Source: Kryptolebias marmoratus
Lineage: Eukaryota; Chordata; Actinopteri; Cyprinodontiformes; Rivulidae
Direction of reading: 5' to 3'
Assembly (NCBI RefSeq): GCF_001649575.2
Contig: NC_051445.1
Location: 10,483,180 to 10,547,179, forward strand
Length of the DNA stretch: 64,000 nucleotides
Shown: one piece after another, positions 48,742 to 61,940 of the stretch
How positions within the stretch are numbered: position 1 is the first letter of the stretch
Layout: every line of letters begins with the position of its first letter
Notes under the pieces: generated by a model
The model's input: the letters and a program-made list of their open reading frames with translations, nothing else
What the model was told of the DNA's origin: nothing
Database searches by the model: none
Position numbers and translations under genes: made by a program

Positions 48742-50230
48742 ACTGTGATGCAAAAACTCCTAAAACAGACAAAGAATGTCCAGAATGCAGAAAATCTGAA
48801 CTACCTGAGTATCTCACTTCCAAACTACAGGTGATAGTTCCTCTGATGCTGTCAGATTTCACCAAAAAGGTTTAACCCATCTGAAACGTTACTAACTTTG
48901 TAACTCAAGCAGCTTTTACCCCACACATGCTGATATTTTAAAGCCTACAAGGGTTATTTATTTAGTCCTACACGGTCAACTGTTCAGTATTTAATCTTGC
49001 ACATAAAACGCTGTCATAAAGGTGAACAGAAAATTTAATTTACGACTAAATTGACCCATGTCTTCGCATGAAACTCAAAGTTTCGACTGTTAAAGTGTTT
49101 CGCAATTAAGCCTTAGGTTGTAAAGAACATTCAAACTATTTCCCCAGCTGATTTTAATAAAGGGCAGGCTTTGCCTAAATTATGTGGCTTTATTTAATGA
49201 GTTCAAGTGAGAGATGCTATCGGAGGAAACGGCACATTGGAAGCGAAAGAGTTTAATTTATTTGTTGCTGTGTGTAAGCCTTTTGAAAGTTTTTTTTTCT
49301 TTCCTTTAAGAAATCTGCTGAAAAATAATTGGTCAAATCCATCCCATGTCACATTACACCATAACACCCCACTGCCAGCACTCCTCCAAAATCCCAGACA
49401 GCACAGTTCCAACAGTCAGCAGGAGAGTCCAGAGACTCAAGTGTAATCGCTCCAAAACAGCAGCCTCTGATCTCGTTAAAGGCTAATTGATGTTCTGTGT
49501 TAACGAGCTTTACCTTAATTACTAGTATTAAAAAGAACACTGGATGCCACGCGTGGAGAGGGTGGGGAAAAGAAACGGGGATGGGGGGGTGAGGGGGGGT
49601 TTGGGTGGGCTGCAGGACTGAGGAAACTTTCCACTAATGTTGCATCAAACAACATGATGAAAGGGGAGGCAGGAGAGGAAACGGTGCAGAGGAAGTCACA
49701 GGTTGCAGGGGGTGACAGAAAAGACGGAAGAGATTAAGGCTAGGAGAAATAGGGGGATTGGCAGAAGAAAAGAAGGGTGGCGGCGGTGGTGGACGGGTGG
49801 ATTGAGCTAAGCTTGAAGCTTTTCTGAGCTAAAGTGAAAGAATCAATGAGATGAAATTGATGAGGAGCATGGGGTTGGAGAAAACAAGCTCACAAATGTT
49901 GACTCTGCTCCTCTCATCTCCTCTGCTGTGCCTTCCAACCATGTCCTCCTCTGAGACTCGCTTCCAATCACCCCCACCGCCCTCCTCCATCTCTCTCACT
50001 CCCTTTATTTTATTTATTTTTTTATTTTTTTTTACTCTCCCTTCCCTTCTGCTGCCTCCTATCCACCTCCTCGTCCTCGCACCTTCTCTCATCTCTCACT
50101 CCCTCCACACCTTCTGACTTTCCCATCACATCTCCTCCTCCTTCCCACCCACCCCCCACCCCTACTCACAGCTGGTACAGTACAGATCTCTCATGGGCAA
50201 CTGTTCGGCAGAGGAAGGGGGGGTGGGGGG
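48742..50230. other. Non-coding stretch with opposing purine and pyrimidine tracts
   Basis: About 49550-49800 is G/A-rich and about 49905-50160 is C/T-rich on the plus strand, so the two tracts could pair partly as an inverted structure. No gene was recognised. Confidence 0.4.
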
Positions 50231-50878
50231 NNNNNNNNNNNNNNNNNNNNNNNNNNNNNNNNNNNNNNNNNNNNNNNNNNNNNNNNNNNNNNNNNNNNNN
50301 NNNNNNNNNNNNNNNNNNNNNNNNNNNNNNNNNNNNNNNNNNNNNNNNNNNNNNNNNNNNNNNNNNNNNNNNNNNNNNNNNNNNNNNNNNNNNNNNNNNN
50401 NNNNNNNNNNNNNNNNNNNNNNNNNNNNNNNNNNNNNNNNNNNNNNNNNNNNNNNNNNNNNNNNNNNNNNNNNNNNNNNNNNNNNNNNNNNNNNNNNNNN
50501 NNNNNNNNNNNNNNNNNNNNNNNNNNNNNNNNNNNNNNNNNNNNNNNNNNNNNNNNNNNNNNNNNNNNNNNNNNNNNNNNNNNNNNNNNNNNNNNNNNNN
50601 NNNNNNNNNNNNNNNNNNNNNNNNNNNNNNNNNNNNNNNNNNNNNNNNNNNNNNNNNNNNNNNNNNNNNNNNNNNNNNNNNNNNNNNNNNNNNNNNNNNN
50701 NNNNNNNNNNNNNNNNNNNNNNNNNNNNNNNNNNNNNNNNNNNNNNNNNNNNNNNNNNNNNNNNNNNNNNNNNNNNNNNNNNNNNNNNNNNNNNNNNNNN
50801 NNNNNNNNNNNNNNNNNNNNNNNNNNNNNNNNNNNNNNNNNNNNNNNNNNNNNNNNNNNNNNNNNNNNNNNNNNNNNN
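50231..50878. other. Assembly gap (648 N)
   Basis: This is a run of N between a G-rich stretch and a poly-A. Open frames that span it are artefacts. Confidence 0.99.
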
Positions 50879-51771
50879 AAAAAAAAATGCCTGTTCCAGC
50901 TGTCTGAGAGTGATCGAGGTAAGATTCTTCGGTGGCAACAGAGGGATAATCACTGTGTGCCAACATACGCCCGATATTCAGCCTATCGGGATATAAATAG
51001 ATAAGGGGGGGGGGGAATAACTGATCAGAAATCTTGCGGGTTCATGGAGCTCCGTGGCTTCAGCAGACTCGCTCACGCACACGCACGCACTTAGAGACTG
51101 ACCACGCAGGTGGAGAAAATGAGCATCAACAGATACGATCACTTGGATTCAAACATCCGCAGCCAACTAAAAAGGGGGAAACTGCAGCCAGTGCTCACGT
51201 CTCAAGACTTCAGCAGACACAAACTCTGTCTTTATTAACAATTAACAGATAATTCTGGGCAAATAAAACCCACCCCCGAAGGCTCTGCCGGTGAGATTAA
51301 TTAAACTGCCGGTAAACTACGTGCCTGAGTGTTTATCGTAGGACTATCCATCCCGTTTGCTGTGTGGGGACCTGTGTGTGTGTGTGTGAGTTTCCAGGCG
51401 CAGCAATGACAGAGGGGTCAAAGCCCCGGCGCGCCGGCCGTTTCCACCTCTCCATCCCCCGGCCATCCATCTCTCCATCACAAGCGTCCGTCCAGATGCC
51501 GACATCCAAGCACACACACACACACACACCTTCTTTATCCCCATCTCAATGACGTGCAGCATCCTCTCGCAGCCCGAGCCGCAATTAATCCAAACCGACC
51601 AGAGTCTGTGCAGAGGAGGGGAAAAAAAAAAAAATGCGCACCGCAAAAATATCATTCAAAGAAATGTACTTACTGTGTTTCAGCAGCCTTTCCCCCCTCT
51701 TTTCCTGCGTCCCTCCATCCTTTTTCACATCCTTGCTTTTTGAGGTATCCGTTTTGCGGGTGTCCCCCCCA

Positions 51772-51811
51772 CCGCCGCCGCCGCCACCTCCGCCGCCGCC
51801 ACTGCCGCCAC
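51772..51811. repeat. (CCG)n trinucleotide repeat
   Basis: This is an interrupted CCG run (ccaccgccgccgccgccacc, then tccgccgccgccactgccgc). On the minus strand it is (CGG)n with adjoining G-rich bases, able to form hairpins or G-quadruplexes. Confidence 0.9.
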
Positions 51812-52014
51812 TCTCTCTCTCACACACACACGCACGCACGCACGCACGCAGTGTGAAAATATAAATCTGTATAAATATATATGTTCTACATGTATTCAAT
51901 TTCCCCGATCTCTCTCTTCACCTCTCTCCCTCCCTCTCTCCTCTCACACACACTCCGGCTCTCCCTCTTTCCCTGTTCTTTTGTTAAAATTCAGTATATG
52001 CGCCCCGTCACCTA

Positions 52015-52166
52015 NNNNNNNNNNNNNNNNNNNNNNNNNNNNNNNNNNNNNNNNNNNNNNNNNNNNNNNNNNNNNNNNNNNNNNNNNNNNNNNNNNNNNN
52101 NNNNNNNNNNNNNNNNNNNNNNNNNNNNNNNNNNNNNNNNNNNNNNNNNNNNNNNNNNNNNNNNNN
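52015..52166. other. Assembly gap (152 N)
   Basis: A run of N inside the GC-rich region; real sequence on both sides is CpG-containing. Confidence 0.99.
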
Positions 52167-52600
52167 TCGTGCCGGGCTCAGAGGCGGAGTCGTGTCGGGG
52201 TCAGAGGCGGACCACCTTCTCCCCGCCTCCCCCCTCTCCCTCTTTCACTGTCGAGCGTATCATAATGCAATATAAATATTTACTAGAGCCACTCAGCCCT
52301 CTCATGCCCCCTTCCCTCGCGTCCCTCCGCATTTCCCCTCCCTCCTTCCGTCCATCCATCACCGCTCCCTCCCTCCATCCTCCATCCCTCCCTTTTTTTT
52401 TTTCCTCTTTTTCTCCCCGCTGCCTCCTATCGCCTCTTTCTGCTTCTCCAAGCAAAACGGAGGCGCCACACCAGTGTCTGTGGATCCACATGTGAGTGTC
52501 ACCCAGCAGCTGCCTGGAGAGCTGCAGCTTGTCTGCTGGTGTGTGTGTGTGTGTGTGTGTGGAGGAGAAACCTGCTGGGCTCCAGCAGCATGTCGGTGAC

Positions 52601-53724
52601 CAAGTGTGAGCAGATTGCAGCAAGCGAGAGGGACGTGCGGTGTCAAAACACTGCAGATTTTGGTGTTAGAACCCAACGCTTTGGCTGCAGAGATGACATT
52701 AGGGCTGCATATTCTAGGAACTTTTTTTTTTTTTACAGCCACTCCTGAGGGAAAAACGCAACAGGAGGCTTTGCTACATTACAGTGTGTTTTGCTCCTTC
52801 TCATCTTAAAGTGAATCTCTGGATTTACAGGAAGACACAGACCTGTGGAACTGGGAATCGTTCACTTCCACCTTTGTGTCGTTGCACGGCGCCGTGGGGA
52901 AAGTTCTTCACTGTTCTGCTTTCCAGCAGGCGGGCTGTGGCGTCATCTAAAGTTATCCTCGATCGACGGTTCCTTACACTTTCTGAAAGGTCCTTCAAAG
53001 TTTTTTTTCCTCAAGACTTTGGCTGCTTTTTTTTTTTTTTTTCCACTCGCTTTCTTGCAACCCGACCGTGACAGCAGATTGTGCCGTGTCTGCTTAAAAA
53101 CGAGGAAAGTCGACGCGTGAAAGACAAGAAGAATCGTCAGGCCTACAGAAAAACCATCTACAGCAGATGAACAGTATATGGAAGTCGTGTCTTTCAGAAA
53201 TAAGAAAAGAAATAATAATCCAGATCAAACCTGAGATCGTTCAGATGATCATCTATTGGCCAGGCTGTCGGCTCCTTGGGAATCCACTTGTGGTGCTAAA
53301 ATACTATTTTATGTCAAAGCTGCTATTTTTTGTAGATTCATCTAAAGAAAAGAGAACAATTTTTGCATTTTGCTGCAAACAAAGAGACTTCAGATTCCAT
53401 TTGCAGCTGGTTCTTTGTTAATTCGTCTGTTGCGTGTTGACACGGCGCCGGTTGATTCCTCGAGTTTAAGAGTACTTTTGTGTTTGAATGATTCATAAGT
53501 CAGAGTTAAGCGGATAACAAAATAAACAATCCTCTAAAAAAGGTCAGAATCTGAAGGGAAAATGAGCAAAAAGCCAGTCAAGGTCCAAACAAAAGCTTAG
53601 GAAAACCTTCAGAAAGCCTGAAGAACTACTGATCAATGGCATCTGAAAGGATTACAAGACAATTTAGCTCCTTGGAAGCAAAAATATTTGGAAATTTAAA
53701 AGTCTAGCATTCATTGAAGGGATA
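52601..53724. other. Non-coding stretch, nothing recognised
   Basis: Contains poly-T runs (52724-52735, 53028-53042). No gene or repeat family was recognised. Confidence 0.4.
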
Positions 53725-54135
53725 TATATCACTCGCTGTATTTATGCCGGAGCTTCAAACTTAGATTATATTATGTTGAGAAACGAGAACGACTTGTAGG
53801 CATTTTGGGCCAATCTTGAAAGGAGCATTATGTGGATTGATTCCAAACGTTCATCGGCTGTAGATGTTCAGGAAATGCTTGTGTTCTGAGGGTGTCATGA
53901 GATATTTTGCTAACAGACAAACAGGGTTTTGCAATATGCAACTCTCACAGCAGCAGTGGTGGTTAGTGATGACTCTAACCAATTCACTGAGTTAATGCCA
54001 CTTTTCTGTCTGCTCAGGTTAATTAGATGGGTCTAATGAATCAGGTTGACTCCAAAAGTTTAGCAGAGTAGATGTGGATCACGTGATTGTCTGCGATATT
54101 TTACTAACAGACTTACAAGGCTGACTCAGAGAGTT
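53725..54135 (+). repeat. Repeat R2, copy h
   Basis: 'tatgttgagaaacgagaacg', 'ttttgggccaatcttgaaag', 'catgagatattttgctaaca' and a second 'gatattttactaacag' suggest one and a part copies in tandem. A CA microsatellite follows at 54260-54280. Confidence 0.6.
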
Positions 54136-57019
54136 TCAAACAAAGAACTTGCACAATTTGTTAGTGTTTGAAACATGTGTTGGTTGGGACTCTCAGGTAC
54201 GAAGACACCAAAACAGAAAAATCTATATAATTGTTATAGAGTTTCAGCCACTAACACCGACACACACACACACACACACAATCAAAAACATTATCACTCA
54301 CGTTTTAATAACTGGTAAAAAATGGTCATAATTAAACTGAAAAGGATTAAAAAGCAGCCAAAGTCCAATAAAATGCTTTGCTCAGGAAGCCTTAAAAGAA
54401 CCATGGATCAAGACCATTTTTTAAAAGACCGTGAGAAAGTCTGGCTCCTCAAAAGCAAAATTTAAAGAAATGAGAAATGGTTCGGTATTGTGCATTAATC
54501 AGCTAAATAAAAGATACCTCGAGGCAGCAGGTTACTCTGTCAGACCAGAGTTTAGTTCAACAGACTTCAAATTGTCTTTTAACCTACAGCAGAAGACCCA
54601 TTAATCTTAAAAAGGCATTAAATGAATACAAAAAAAACATTTAAAACAAGATTAACATACAGTGCAGTCCTAGAAAACAAAAGGGAAACTAAGCAAAGAT
54701 GTTTTACTTTATTCCCTATTTTCAACTAAAACCAGTCCTTAATTAACTTTGGGCTATTACTTGTTTACATTTATTGTTGGAAAAAGACTGCAAATTCCAA
54801 AGCTTTGTAAAACCTAAAACTCCGTGCCAACAATCAGCTGCCTGAGGCTTTTTCTAAGAAGCTGACTTGCACTTTGAGAATTAAAATAATTAACGACCAA
54901 AAACCAGGAAAGCACCACGAGAAGACAGCCTAGCTCGTTTACTGCAGTTTATTATCTTTTTTTTTTTCCTTTAACTGCGAACCGCGAGTAGAATTGTCTG
55001 AAAGGCAAATCAAAACCCCCAATTTAGCTGCGAAAAACCTGTCAGAGAAGATTCAGCGGATTAGGCAGACTCTGGAGTTCGTGGCGGCGCTCTCTGCTGT
55101 GCAGCAGCAACCTGCCAAGAGAAGAAAACCACTCTGCATCCTCAAAAAACAAAACTTAGGAATCCACAATGTGCTGCCTCAAGAGGCACACGCTTAATAT
55201 CCTGAAAAAAAAAACAAAAAACCATCTATACATTGTGCAAAAAACTGTCAAAGAATCTAACACGACTGGAAGGCATTTGCAGGGAACACGGATGAAAATC
55301 CAGCAAAAAGGGAACTGAACGACTCTTAGCTGCTACAAAAAGTATTTACAGTACAAGCTGCTTTTTTTTTCTGAAGGGATTTTACTGAGAACTGACTGCA
55401 GGTGCCAAAACCTTTGCTTTGGGCTTGTTTCCTTTTTGTTCAGGCAATACAAAAGGATGAAAACTACTTAAGCTTTAAATATTACAGAAATGTAGCATCT
55501 TAAACTCTGTCTTATACAAATCTTATTTTTTTTAAATCATGTAACAGGCAGACAAGTTGCATTTGTGTGGATTTTGACAGATGTAAATGAGTTTGTGTTC
55601 CCTTCATTTGGGGCTAGAAAAATCAGCCTGGATGCCAGACATTGTAAATGCACACACACACACACACACACACAAAGAAAACTTTTTCTGAAGAAATTGT
55701 TGCTTTTATGATGTCATTTTTAAACCGATACAGACAGTTCCCACAGACAGTTCCAAGGAGGAGACTGAAAATCATTTGTGGTGCTGCAGTGAAAAAAAGA
55801 AACCTTAAAAAAATAAAATAAAATAAAATAAAAATCTTCCAGAAAAGGTGCTTTCATTACTGTGGGTAGTTTACACAACAGCCTGTCCTCAGTTTTCACA
55901 GAAACTAAACTTCATTAGGAGAATATGCACTTCCTGACAGAAAGGCAGAAAATCTTTCGGACCAGTTGTGCAAATAAAACCAAAAAACTAAATGTAAAAG
56001 ATGATGGTAATAATAAAGAAATGATGCTAAAGCTACAGTGGTGGACATTTTATCTTTGGCAGCTGGTGTTTTACAGCTGAATTTAAGTTAGATACCAGTT
56101 CCACAGGCCAAACAGGTGTAGTTAGGGGGAGTTTATGCCGACTGTGACCTTCATCCATCCTTTGTCTTTCTATCTGAGGTCAGGCTGCGGAGTTAACAGG
56201 TCCAGGAGGGGAAACCCAGACATTCCTCCGTTCAGCGACAATCTCCATTAGGAGAGCAGCGGCACGTCTAAATCACGGTACAGTACATGCCTCGGTATGA
56301 GGGTCAGGGTTCGATACAACAAAAACAAAGAAACAAAACTCTCCCAGCAGTAAAGACAGAAAAAAAAAAACCAACCTTGTTAGAAGTGGGGTCTTAGGTC
56401 ATGTACAGAAAGGTAGGATTTGTCTGCCTATAACTTCACTGTCAAATAAAAAGTCATATTTTACCGTTTTCTTTTTTCAACTAATCTGAATTGTAAACAG
56501 TAACTTGAGGTTAACTCAAAAAGTTTGATAAACTCCAGCAGGTTTTCTCTTAACAAAGTATTACTAAAAACCAAATTAAAACTAAAACCACAGTGTTTGC
56601 GTCAATTAATTTGACCCAGACTTGATACAAAATAAAAGCAACAATGAACTGAATAACACCTCTCAGTGTGAAAATAAAAGGTAAACATTCAAACCAAGCT
56701 TCTCAAATTGATGCTTGATATCAGGGTATAGAATAAATATACAAAAGGCTTGCCAGAATACGTTTTAACAGGCTGACTAAATGGTACAACTGCTTGTCAT
56801 ACGGGGACCTCTCGCCTCTCTCTCTGCCGCAGCTGTCTGCGCTCGCTGGCACCGCCGAGTGCTTTAGATGGTATTTTTCACTGCATTTTTTTCCTGTTGT
56901 GGCCGTTAGCGAAATGCAGTTAAAATAAATGAGCACCTGGTTGTAGATGGGAGCACTGATCAGCTGTGATTGACATATCTGTCGACTAATTCATGTACCC
57001 ATCCCAACCGTCTGTACGA
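54136..57019. other. Non-coding stretch, nothing recognised
   Basis: AT-rich, with CA microsatellites at 54260-54280 and 55651-55674 and an (AAAAT)n run near 55810-55832. No conserved coding region was recognised on either strand. Confidence 0.4.
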
Positions 57020-57600
57020 ATACATGAACCATTACACTCCTACTATCCAGGGATCCCACCAGAGAGGACGAATAATCCCTCCAGCAAGTTCTGGGTCTGC
57101 CCCGAGGTCTCTTCCCAATGGGACATGCCAAGAAAACTTCAAGATGGAGTCGTCCAGGAGGCTTTCTAATCAGATTCCCGAACCACCTCGGCAGACTTCC
57201 TGTCCTGAGGTGGATCAGTGGCTCCACCTGGAGCTCCCCCTGCGTGACGGAGCTCCTCACCCTGCTGCAAATGCAGAACCCATCCGTCCTGCAGAGGAAG
57301 CTCATTTCAGTCCCCTGCATGCAGGATCTCGATCGTCCAGTCACGGTCCGTACCTCGTGCCCATCGATGAGGACTGGAACATGGACGAACAAGTGAATCA
57401 AGAACTTACCCCGTCGTCTCAGCTTCTTCTTTGCCACCACAGAATGGAGCAATGCCCTTCATACACCGAACAAAGCCCAGATCCATTGGTCAGTCTCCCG
57501 CTTTGTCTTGCCATCACTTGTGAACAAGACACTAAAATACCTAAACTCCTCTCCTTGTGGCAGAGACTCACCCTTAAGAGGGAGAATTCTAAACTTCTTA
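57020..57600 (-). pseudogene. Non-LTR retrotransposon remnant, end of reverse transcriptase ORF
   Basis: The minus strand encodes a degenerate but recognisable C-terminal tail of a fish LINE polyprotein. Segments include DGHEVRTVTGRSRSC, GTEMSFLCR, RVRSSVTQGELQVEPL, LPRWFGNLIRKPPGRL and GKRPRGRPRTCWRDY. The last two are the RWFGHL..PPGRL and GRRPRGRPRxRWRDY motifs typical of such elements. Weaker homology continues upstream (to about 57600). The N-terminal endonuclease and polymerase core are missing, and the 5' truncation is typical. The exact clade is not assigned. Confidence 0.8.
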
Positions 57601-59388
57601 GTGAATTACTAAAATTGTACCTTTAAGTATTTACTTTCTTACTTGTTTATTCTGTTAAATTCCAGTTTTTACTGACCATCTTGTCAAAAAAAGGAAGATT
57701 TGTGTAGCAAGTTTAGCATTGCAGAAAAGCAGCACACAAAATAGTCCAATATTGCACAACTTCTCGCTGTAAAAATTAATTATGACTATTAATTGTTGCC
57801 CACGTATTTGGTTTTTGTCCATGATTCCACCTAGTGATTACTCCTCGGGATGTTATGAAGTTATAGCACCCTGGGGACAAACATAAAGGGCTGCTCATTA
57901 TTCTACTCGGGCACTGATCTATGGTCAGTTTCAGGACGCCGTCCATATGGCAATAAAGGTGAGGATGTAAGGCGATGAAGCTGATCTGTTCGCCCCATCT
58001 CGGTGATGAAGTTCCAGGTGGTATTACAGAGAGACTGGCGGCCGCTGCTGTTCCCGTGTCGTATGATTTGAGATAAGGGAGCCATATCTGGTTGAGTGGT
58101 GCGTTCACTGTTGCCGCTGCGGTATTAATAGGCCAGATACACATCAGCTATTCATATTTTCTGCCACGGCGAAATGGTAAACCAGCTGCTGTACTCCTCA
58201 TATTCCTCTTGTTATCTGCGTTTGCCACATGCATTCATCTTCATTTGCATTCATCAATCAGTTCATCATCGCAGCCCGTGTGCACGCTGCTCCTCCCCCT
58301 TCTCTCCTGTCTGTGCTGGCTCTGTTGCTTCGCCTGGAGTCGGAGGAGATATTGGAGTGGTGACATTCGGGTTTATGAGGCATGTGATAGTATGCGTCAT
58401 CGCTGTGTGTTGGCATGCTTCTGTAGCGTACAAAAGGCTACAATGTATGAGAACATTGACTTTATGGTTACAGCGTGGGAACGTGTTCTCTTGTAATTAA
58501 AAAAAAAAAAAAATGGACGTACGTTTCAGGCACATTGCTTTGCTGATGGGGTCTGATTCTGAGTGTTTGATTTTTGTGAGTTGGTGGAGTCTGATGTGAC
58601 TTGGCTCTTCTTTCTCTTCGCATCTGTTGAGCTCGGAGCTACCAATCAAACAGCCGGTTTCTCCTCAGTTTCTCTTACTGTCAGAGAAACACACAGCTGC
58701 ACAAATACACGACACGGAAGCACAGCTGTGGGATCACACTTGTTGACCCCAGGACAACTAAACTCAAAACCCTTAAAATTTACCTTCTTACACAGAGGAT
58801 GGAGCCAAGTCTTAAATAAAAAAAATACAAACGCGGTCTGTTATTAACACATTAAACAATGAGTTTGAGCAGGTTAACTCAAGAAAAGAGACAAAAATAT
58901 ACATCTGCAGTACTGTCTCAGGTTTAAATCTCCTATCTTTTAATCTGTGCCTCTCACCCACCTCCCCTCTAGTTTTATGAGGCTTTGATGCTTGTTCGTG
59001 AGCTAACACTTAAAGTCGGAGTTCCCGAACAATGAAATATAAGACGCATCAGTGGTCCTACACTACAGGACATTTTGAGTTCATTTCAGAGACAAAAAGA
59101 TCAAGACTCAACAGATCCCCAGCAAAGAAATAAGAGAGGGTTGCAAAATACTAAACTTCTACATAATTTTGCTGTGTGGTAGTAGTTTCATATCTCCATT
59201 TTATTTGCATAGTGTGACCCAATTTTTGCCTAAATTTTGTAACGTCCTGCACTTTTTTAATATTCAAACTGAATGCAAAACTTTAGCAACATAGGACACT
59301 TTATCCCTCTGTCTTCAGAAATTAGGTTTTCTTATTCATTTGAACATAGCCTGTCATGTTTTTACTCAACAGCAAAGATGTTTTAAAG
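57601..59388. other. Non-coding stretch, nothing recognised
   Basis: About 57775-58180 is balanced, complex sequence without recognisable repeats and could be under constraint, but no coding frame or motif supports a call. A poly-A lies at 58498-58513. Confidence 0.35.
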
Positions 59389-59601
59389 CAGTGGTCTCCA
59401 ATCCTGGTCCTCAGGGCCACCATCCTGCATGTTTTACTTGTTTCTCTGCTCCAACACACCTGATTTGAATCAATGGGTGATTAACAGGCTTCTGCAGAAC
59501 ATGAAGAGGTGATTTAACCTCTGAATCAGGTGTGTTGGAGTAGGGAAACAAGGAAAACATGCAGGATAGTGGCCCTCCAGGACCAGGATTGGAGACCCCT
59601 G
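59389..59601. mobile_element. hAT MITE, palindromic, with 8-bp target duplication
   Basis: The left end CAGTGGTCTCCAATCCTGGT and the right end ACCAGGATTGGAGACCCCTG are inverted repeats with one mismatch. 'ctccaacacacctgatttga' and 'tctgaatcaggtgtgttgga' pair inside. The flanks TTTTAAAG and GTTTAAAG are an 8-bp duplication with one change. It is related to the elements at 48151 and 48634. Confidence 0.85.
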
Positions 59602-61283
59602 GTTTAAAGAAACCCCAGCAAGACATGCACACAATAAACACAATGTCTTGGCTGTCTGTGAGCCATGAAAATGTTTTGTATCCTATAACTTTAGCTTGTT
59701 TTATGCATGTGGTCAGAAAAAAAAATCCATCATTGTGTGTGCTCTCATTTTCTAAGTGAAATGAGTCTTTTAACAGACAAAAAAAGTCTATATTACAGTC
59801 ATATAAATGAAGTTATTTATGATCTGACCTCATTTATGTTTTACCCACATTTTTTCCAATTTATTTATTTATTTATTTTTGTTTAACAAAAATATACATG
59901 CATGTATGCCTGATGTCAGTTAATTGACTTGGCTCTACATCTCAGGTTTGCGTTCTTGCAGGCTGGGATTACGTCCTCATTACTGGAGATTAACAAGCAT
60001 TGACCTGGGCTATCCAAATGCTCCTCACTGCCCTGGTTGACGGACGGACGGACGTCTTCATGTTGTCCGTCCTGCAGGACAGGAAAATTATACACAAGTA
60101 AAGCTAGAGTAATGTTGATGAACCTTTTCCTTTACACTATATATTTACAGCTGTTAAAACATTCTTCGATATAACGTCTTTTTTTTTTTTTTTTTACAAC
60201 GTGGCACCATTACTGTTATTTAACTGGAATATAAACAACGCTGCTGTGCATTTGTGGGAAACCCTGAAATCTGTTGTGTGTAAATCCGCTGCTTAGCAGC
60301 CACTGTTTTGGTTTCTTTAAAAAGAAAATCCAAGCCATAAAAGAAACTAAAACAAACTGCAGCTTGAACAGCCAACGCCTAATTTAAGATTTCTTGCAAC
60401 AACTAAAATGTAAAGCAGGTGCAAGCTGCTTTCATTTTGAAGAACGAGAAATATGTGCTTTGTTTTGGCTTGATCAGACATCTAAGGAATGTTATTTTCA
60501 CTTTTATACTATTTCCAGGAAATATTTGGCTTTGTAAAGAAACAAGTGGCTGGAGAAACTGTTTTGAATATTACAATATTTAGCATTTTAAAGTTCATTG
60601 GCACAAATATTCTGAATACTATAAATACAGAATTTTTAAAAAAAATGCAAACTTTTAATAGCCTAATGAAGAATTAAAGCCCTGACTGAAGACGAACTTC
60701 AAACAAAAATTAATTCGAAGTGTTTTTGCTTTTGTCGTGTCCAACTGAGTCTGAGCAAAAAAAGAAGCGTAATGTGAGACGTTGACACGCTGAGAGAAAA
60801 CAGAATCTCAGATGAGTGGTGTCAAACTAATTAAACCTGAAACTGAAACTGACATGTTCACACTGGCCAAGTGAGCAGCTTTTAGTATCGTGTTTGGCTT
60901 CCAAAAACTGCCGTATCTGAAGCTTGGTCTGCTGTGAAAACATTTCACACATAGCAATATATATATATTTTTTTTACAATTTCAGTTCTGTTGTTTTCAC
61001 TCAGAGTGGCTGTCACATCGCTCCATCTGGCATGCATAAAAAAAAAAAGACAGACCTGAGGGAGTTTTTACACAGATCCACGTTCTACAGTCATTTGAGG
61101 AGCCACTAAACTGTGAGGGGGTGTTTCCAGCTTTAAAGACACTGCAGTAGCTGATTACTTTTACAGCCACGATGACACAAACAGAGATTTTTCAGAAGTT
61201 TAGGTCACATGGTGCGATTCTGACAACTACTTTAAACATTAAAGTGTTCATAAATGACCCACAGAGGACTCTGGTCCAGACTT
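59602..61283. other. Non-coding stretch, nothing recognised
   Basis: AT-rich with an (ATTT)n run near 59860-59880 and poly-T at 60178-60195. No gene or repeat family was recognised. Confidence 0.4.
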
Positions 61284-61940
61284 AAGCTACATTCAGACTG
61301 CAGGTCTTAATGATCAATTCTTTTTTTTTTTTTTTGCGTAGCCGTTTAGATCCCATTTTAAATGCGACCTCCATCAGACCCCGGTGCGAACAGTCTCCAG
61401 TTCCTGAAATGACCCGCACGCGCAGAAGAAGATATGAAATCACACTTCGCACGACGAGTTCACGGAAATAAATGTGGACGCTGCGAGTGTTAGAAAGTGT
61501 GTGTTTTAATTTCGAAGTTGCTGTCCAATCGGGGCCGACTGTACACCCAAATGGTAAACGATTAAAGAAGACGGACAAGAAAAAAATAGCGCAAACGTTA
61601 ACAGTATACTTGATTTTTTGGAGCTGTGGCTGCTGGGATGCTGTGTAGAGACGTGTGGATGCAGAGTCGGAGCCAAGAGTGGTGTGACTTCGACGTGAGG
61701 AACCTCAGTCCTTCCACCGCAGGTCCCAGGGACCTCCGGTAAAAGTTGGATGAAACACGACATGAACGTTCACACTGTGGCCGCTTCCAAAATCATCAGT
61801 TATGTATCCAATTCAGTACCAAATTTGGAAAAGACCTGGGTCGGATATGAAAAAAAGACCAGATTTGTCACGTTCACAGTGAAATGAGAAAATCCCATAT
61901 GTGAATTGGGTCAAATGTGCCTGCAGTGTGAACGTAGCCT
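61284..61940. mobile_element. Non-autonomous DNA transposon with inverted termini
   Basis: The left AAGCTACATTCAGACTGCAG pairs with the right CTGCAGTGTGAACGTAGCCT, the familiar AGGCTACGTTCACACTGCAG terminus of a fish element family. Inside are 'tgacccgcacgcgcagaaga' and 'tgaattgggtcaaatgtgcc', also typical. No transposase is present and no clear target duplication was seen. Confidence 0.75.

Larger units (their letters stand above)
51300..52600 (-). promoter_or_regulatory. GC- and triplet-repeat-rich region, weak candidate for grin2d promoter or 5' exon
   Basis: This is one of the most CpG-rich parts of the upstream sequence. It has a GCGCGCCGGCCG core (about 51429-51440), a CCG repeat (51772-51811) and mixed CA/CG runs (51514-51528, 51824-51850). 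It is broken by a 152-base gap at 52015-52166. On the grin2d sense strand it is GGC- and purine-rich, as many neuronal 5' UTRs are. The first coding exon needs an upstream non-coding exon. No TATA box, REST/NRSF site or specific donor was identified, so the assignment is inference. Confidence 0.25.

Noticed and set aside
50162..50996. Open frames of about 265 codons on both strands
   Set aside because: They consist almost entirely of the 648-base N gap.
38590..52600. REST/NRSF (RE1) silencer near the putative promoter
   Set aside because: I found no convincing 21-bp match by eye; a matrix scan would be needed.
56970..57626. A 218-codon plus-strand open frame
   Set aside because: It is antisense to the recognisable reverse-transcriptase tail on the minus strand.
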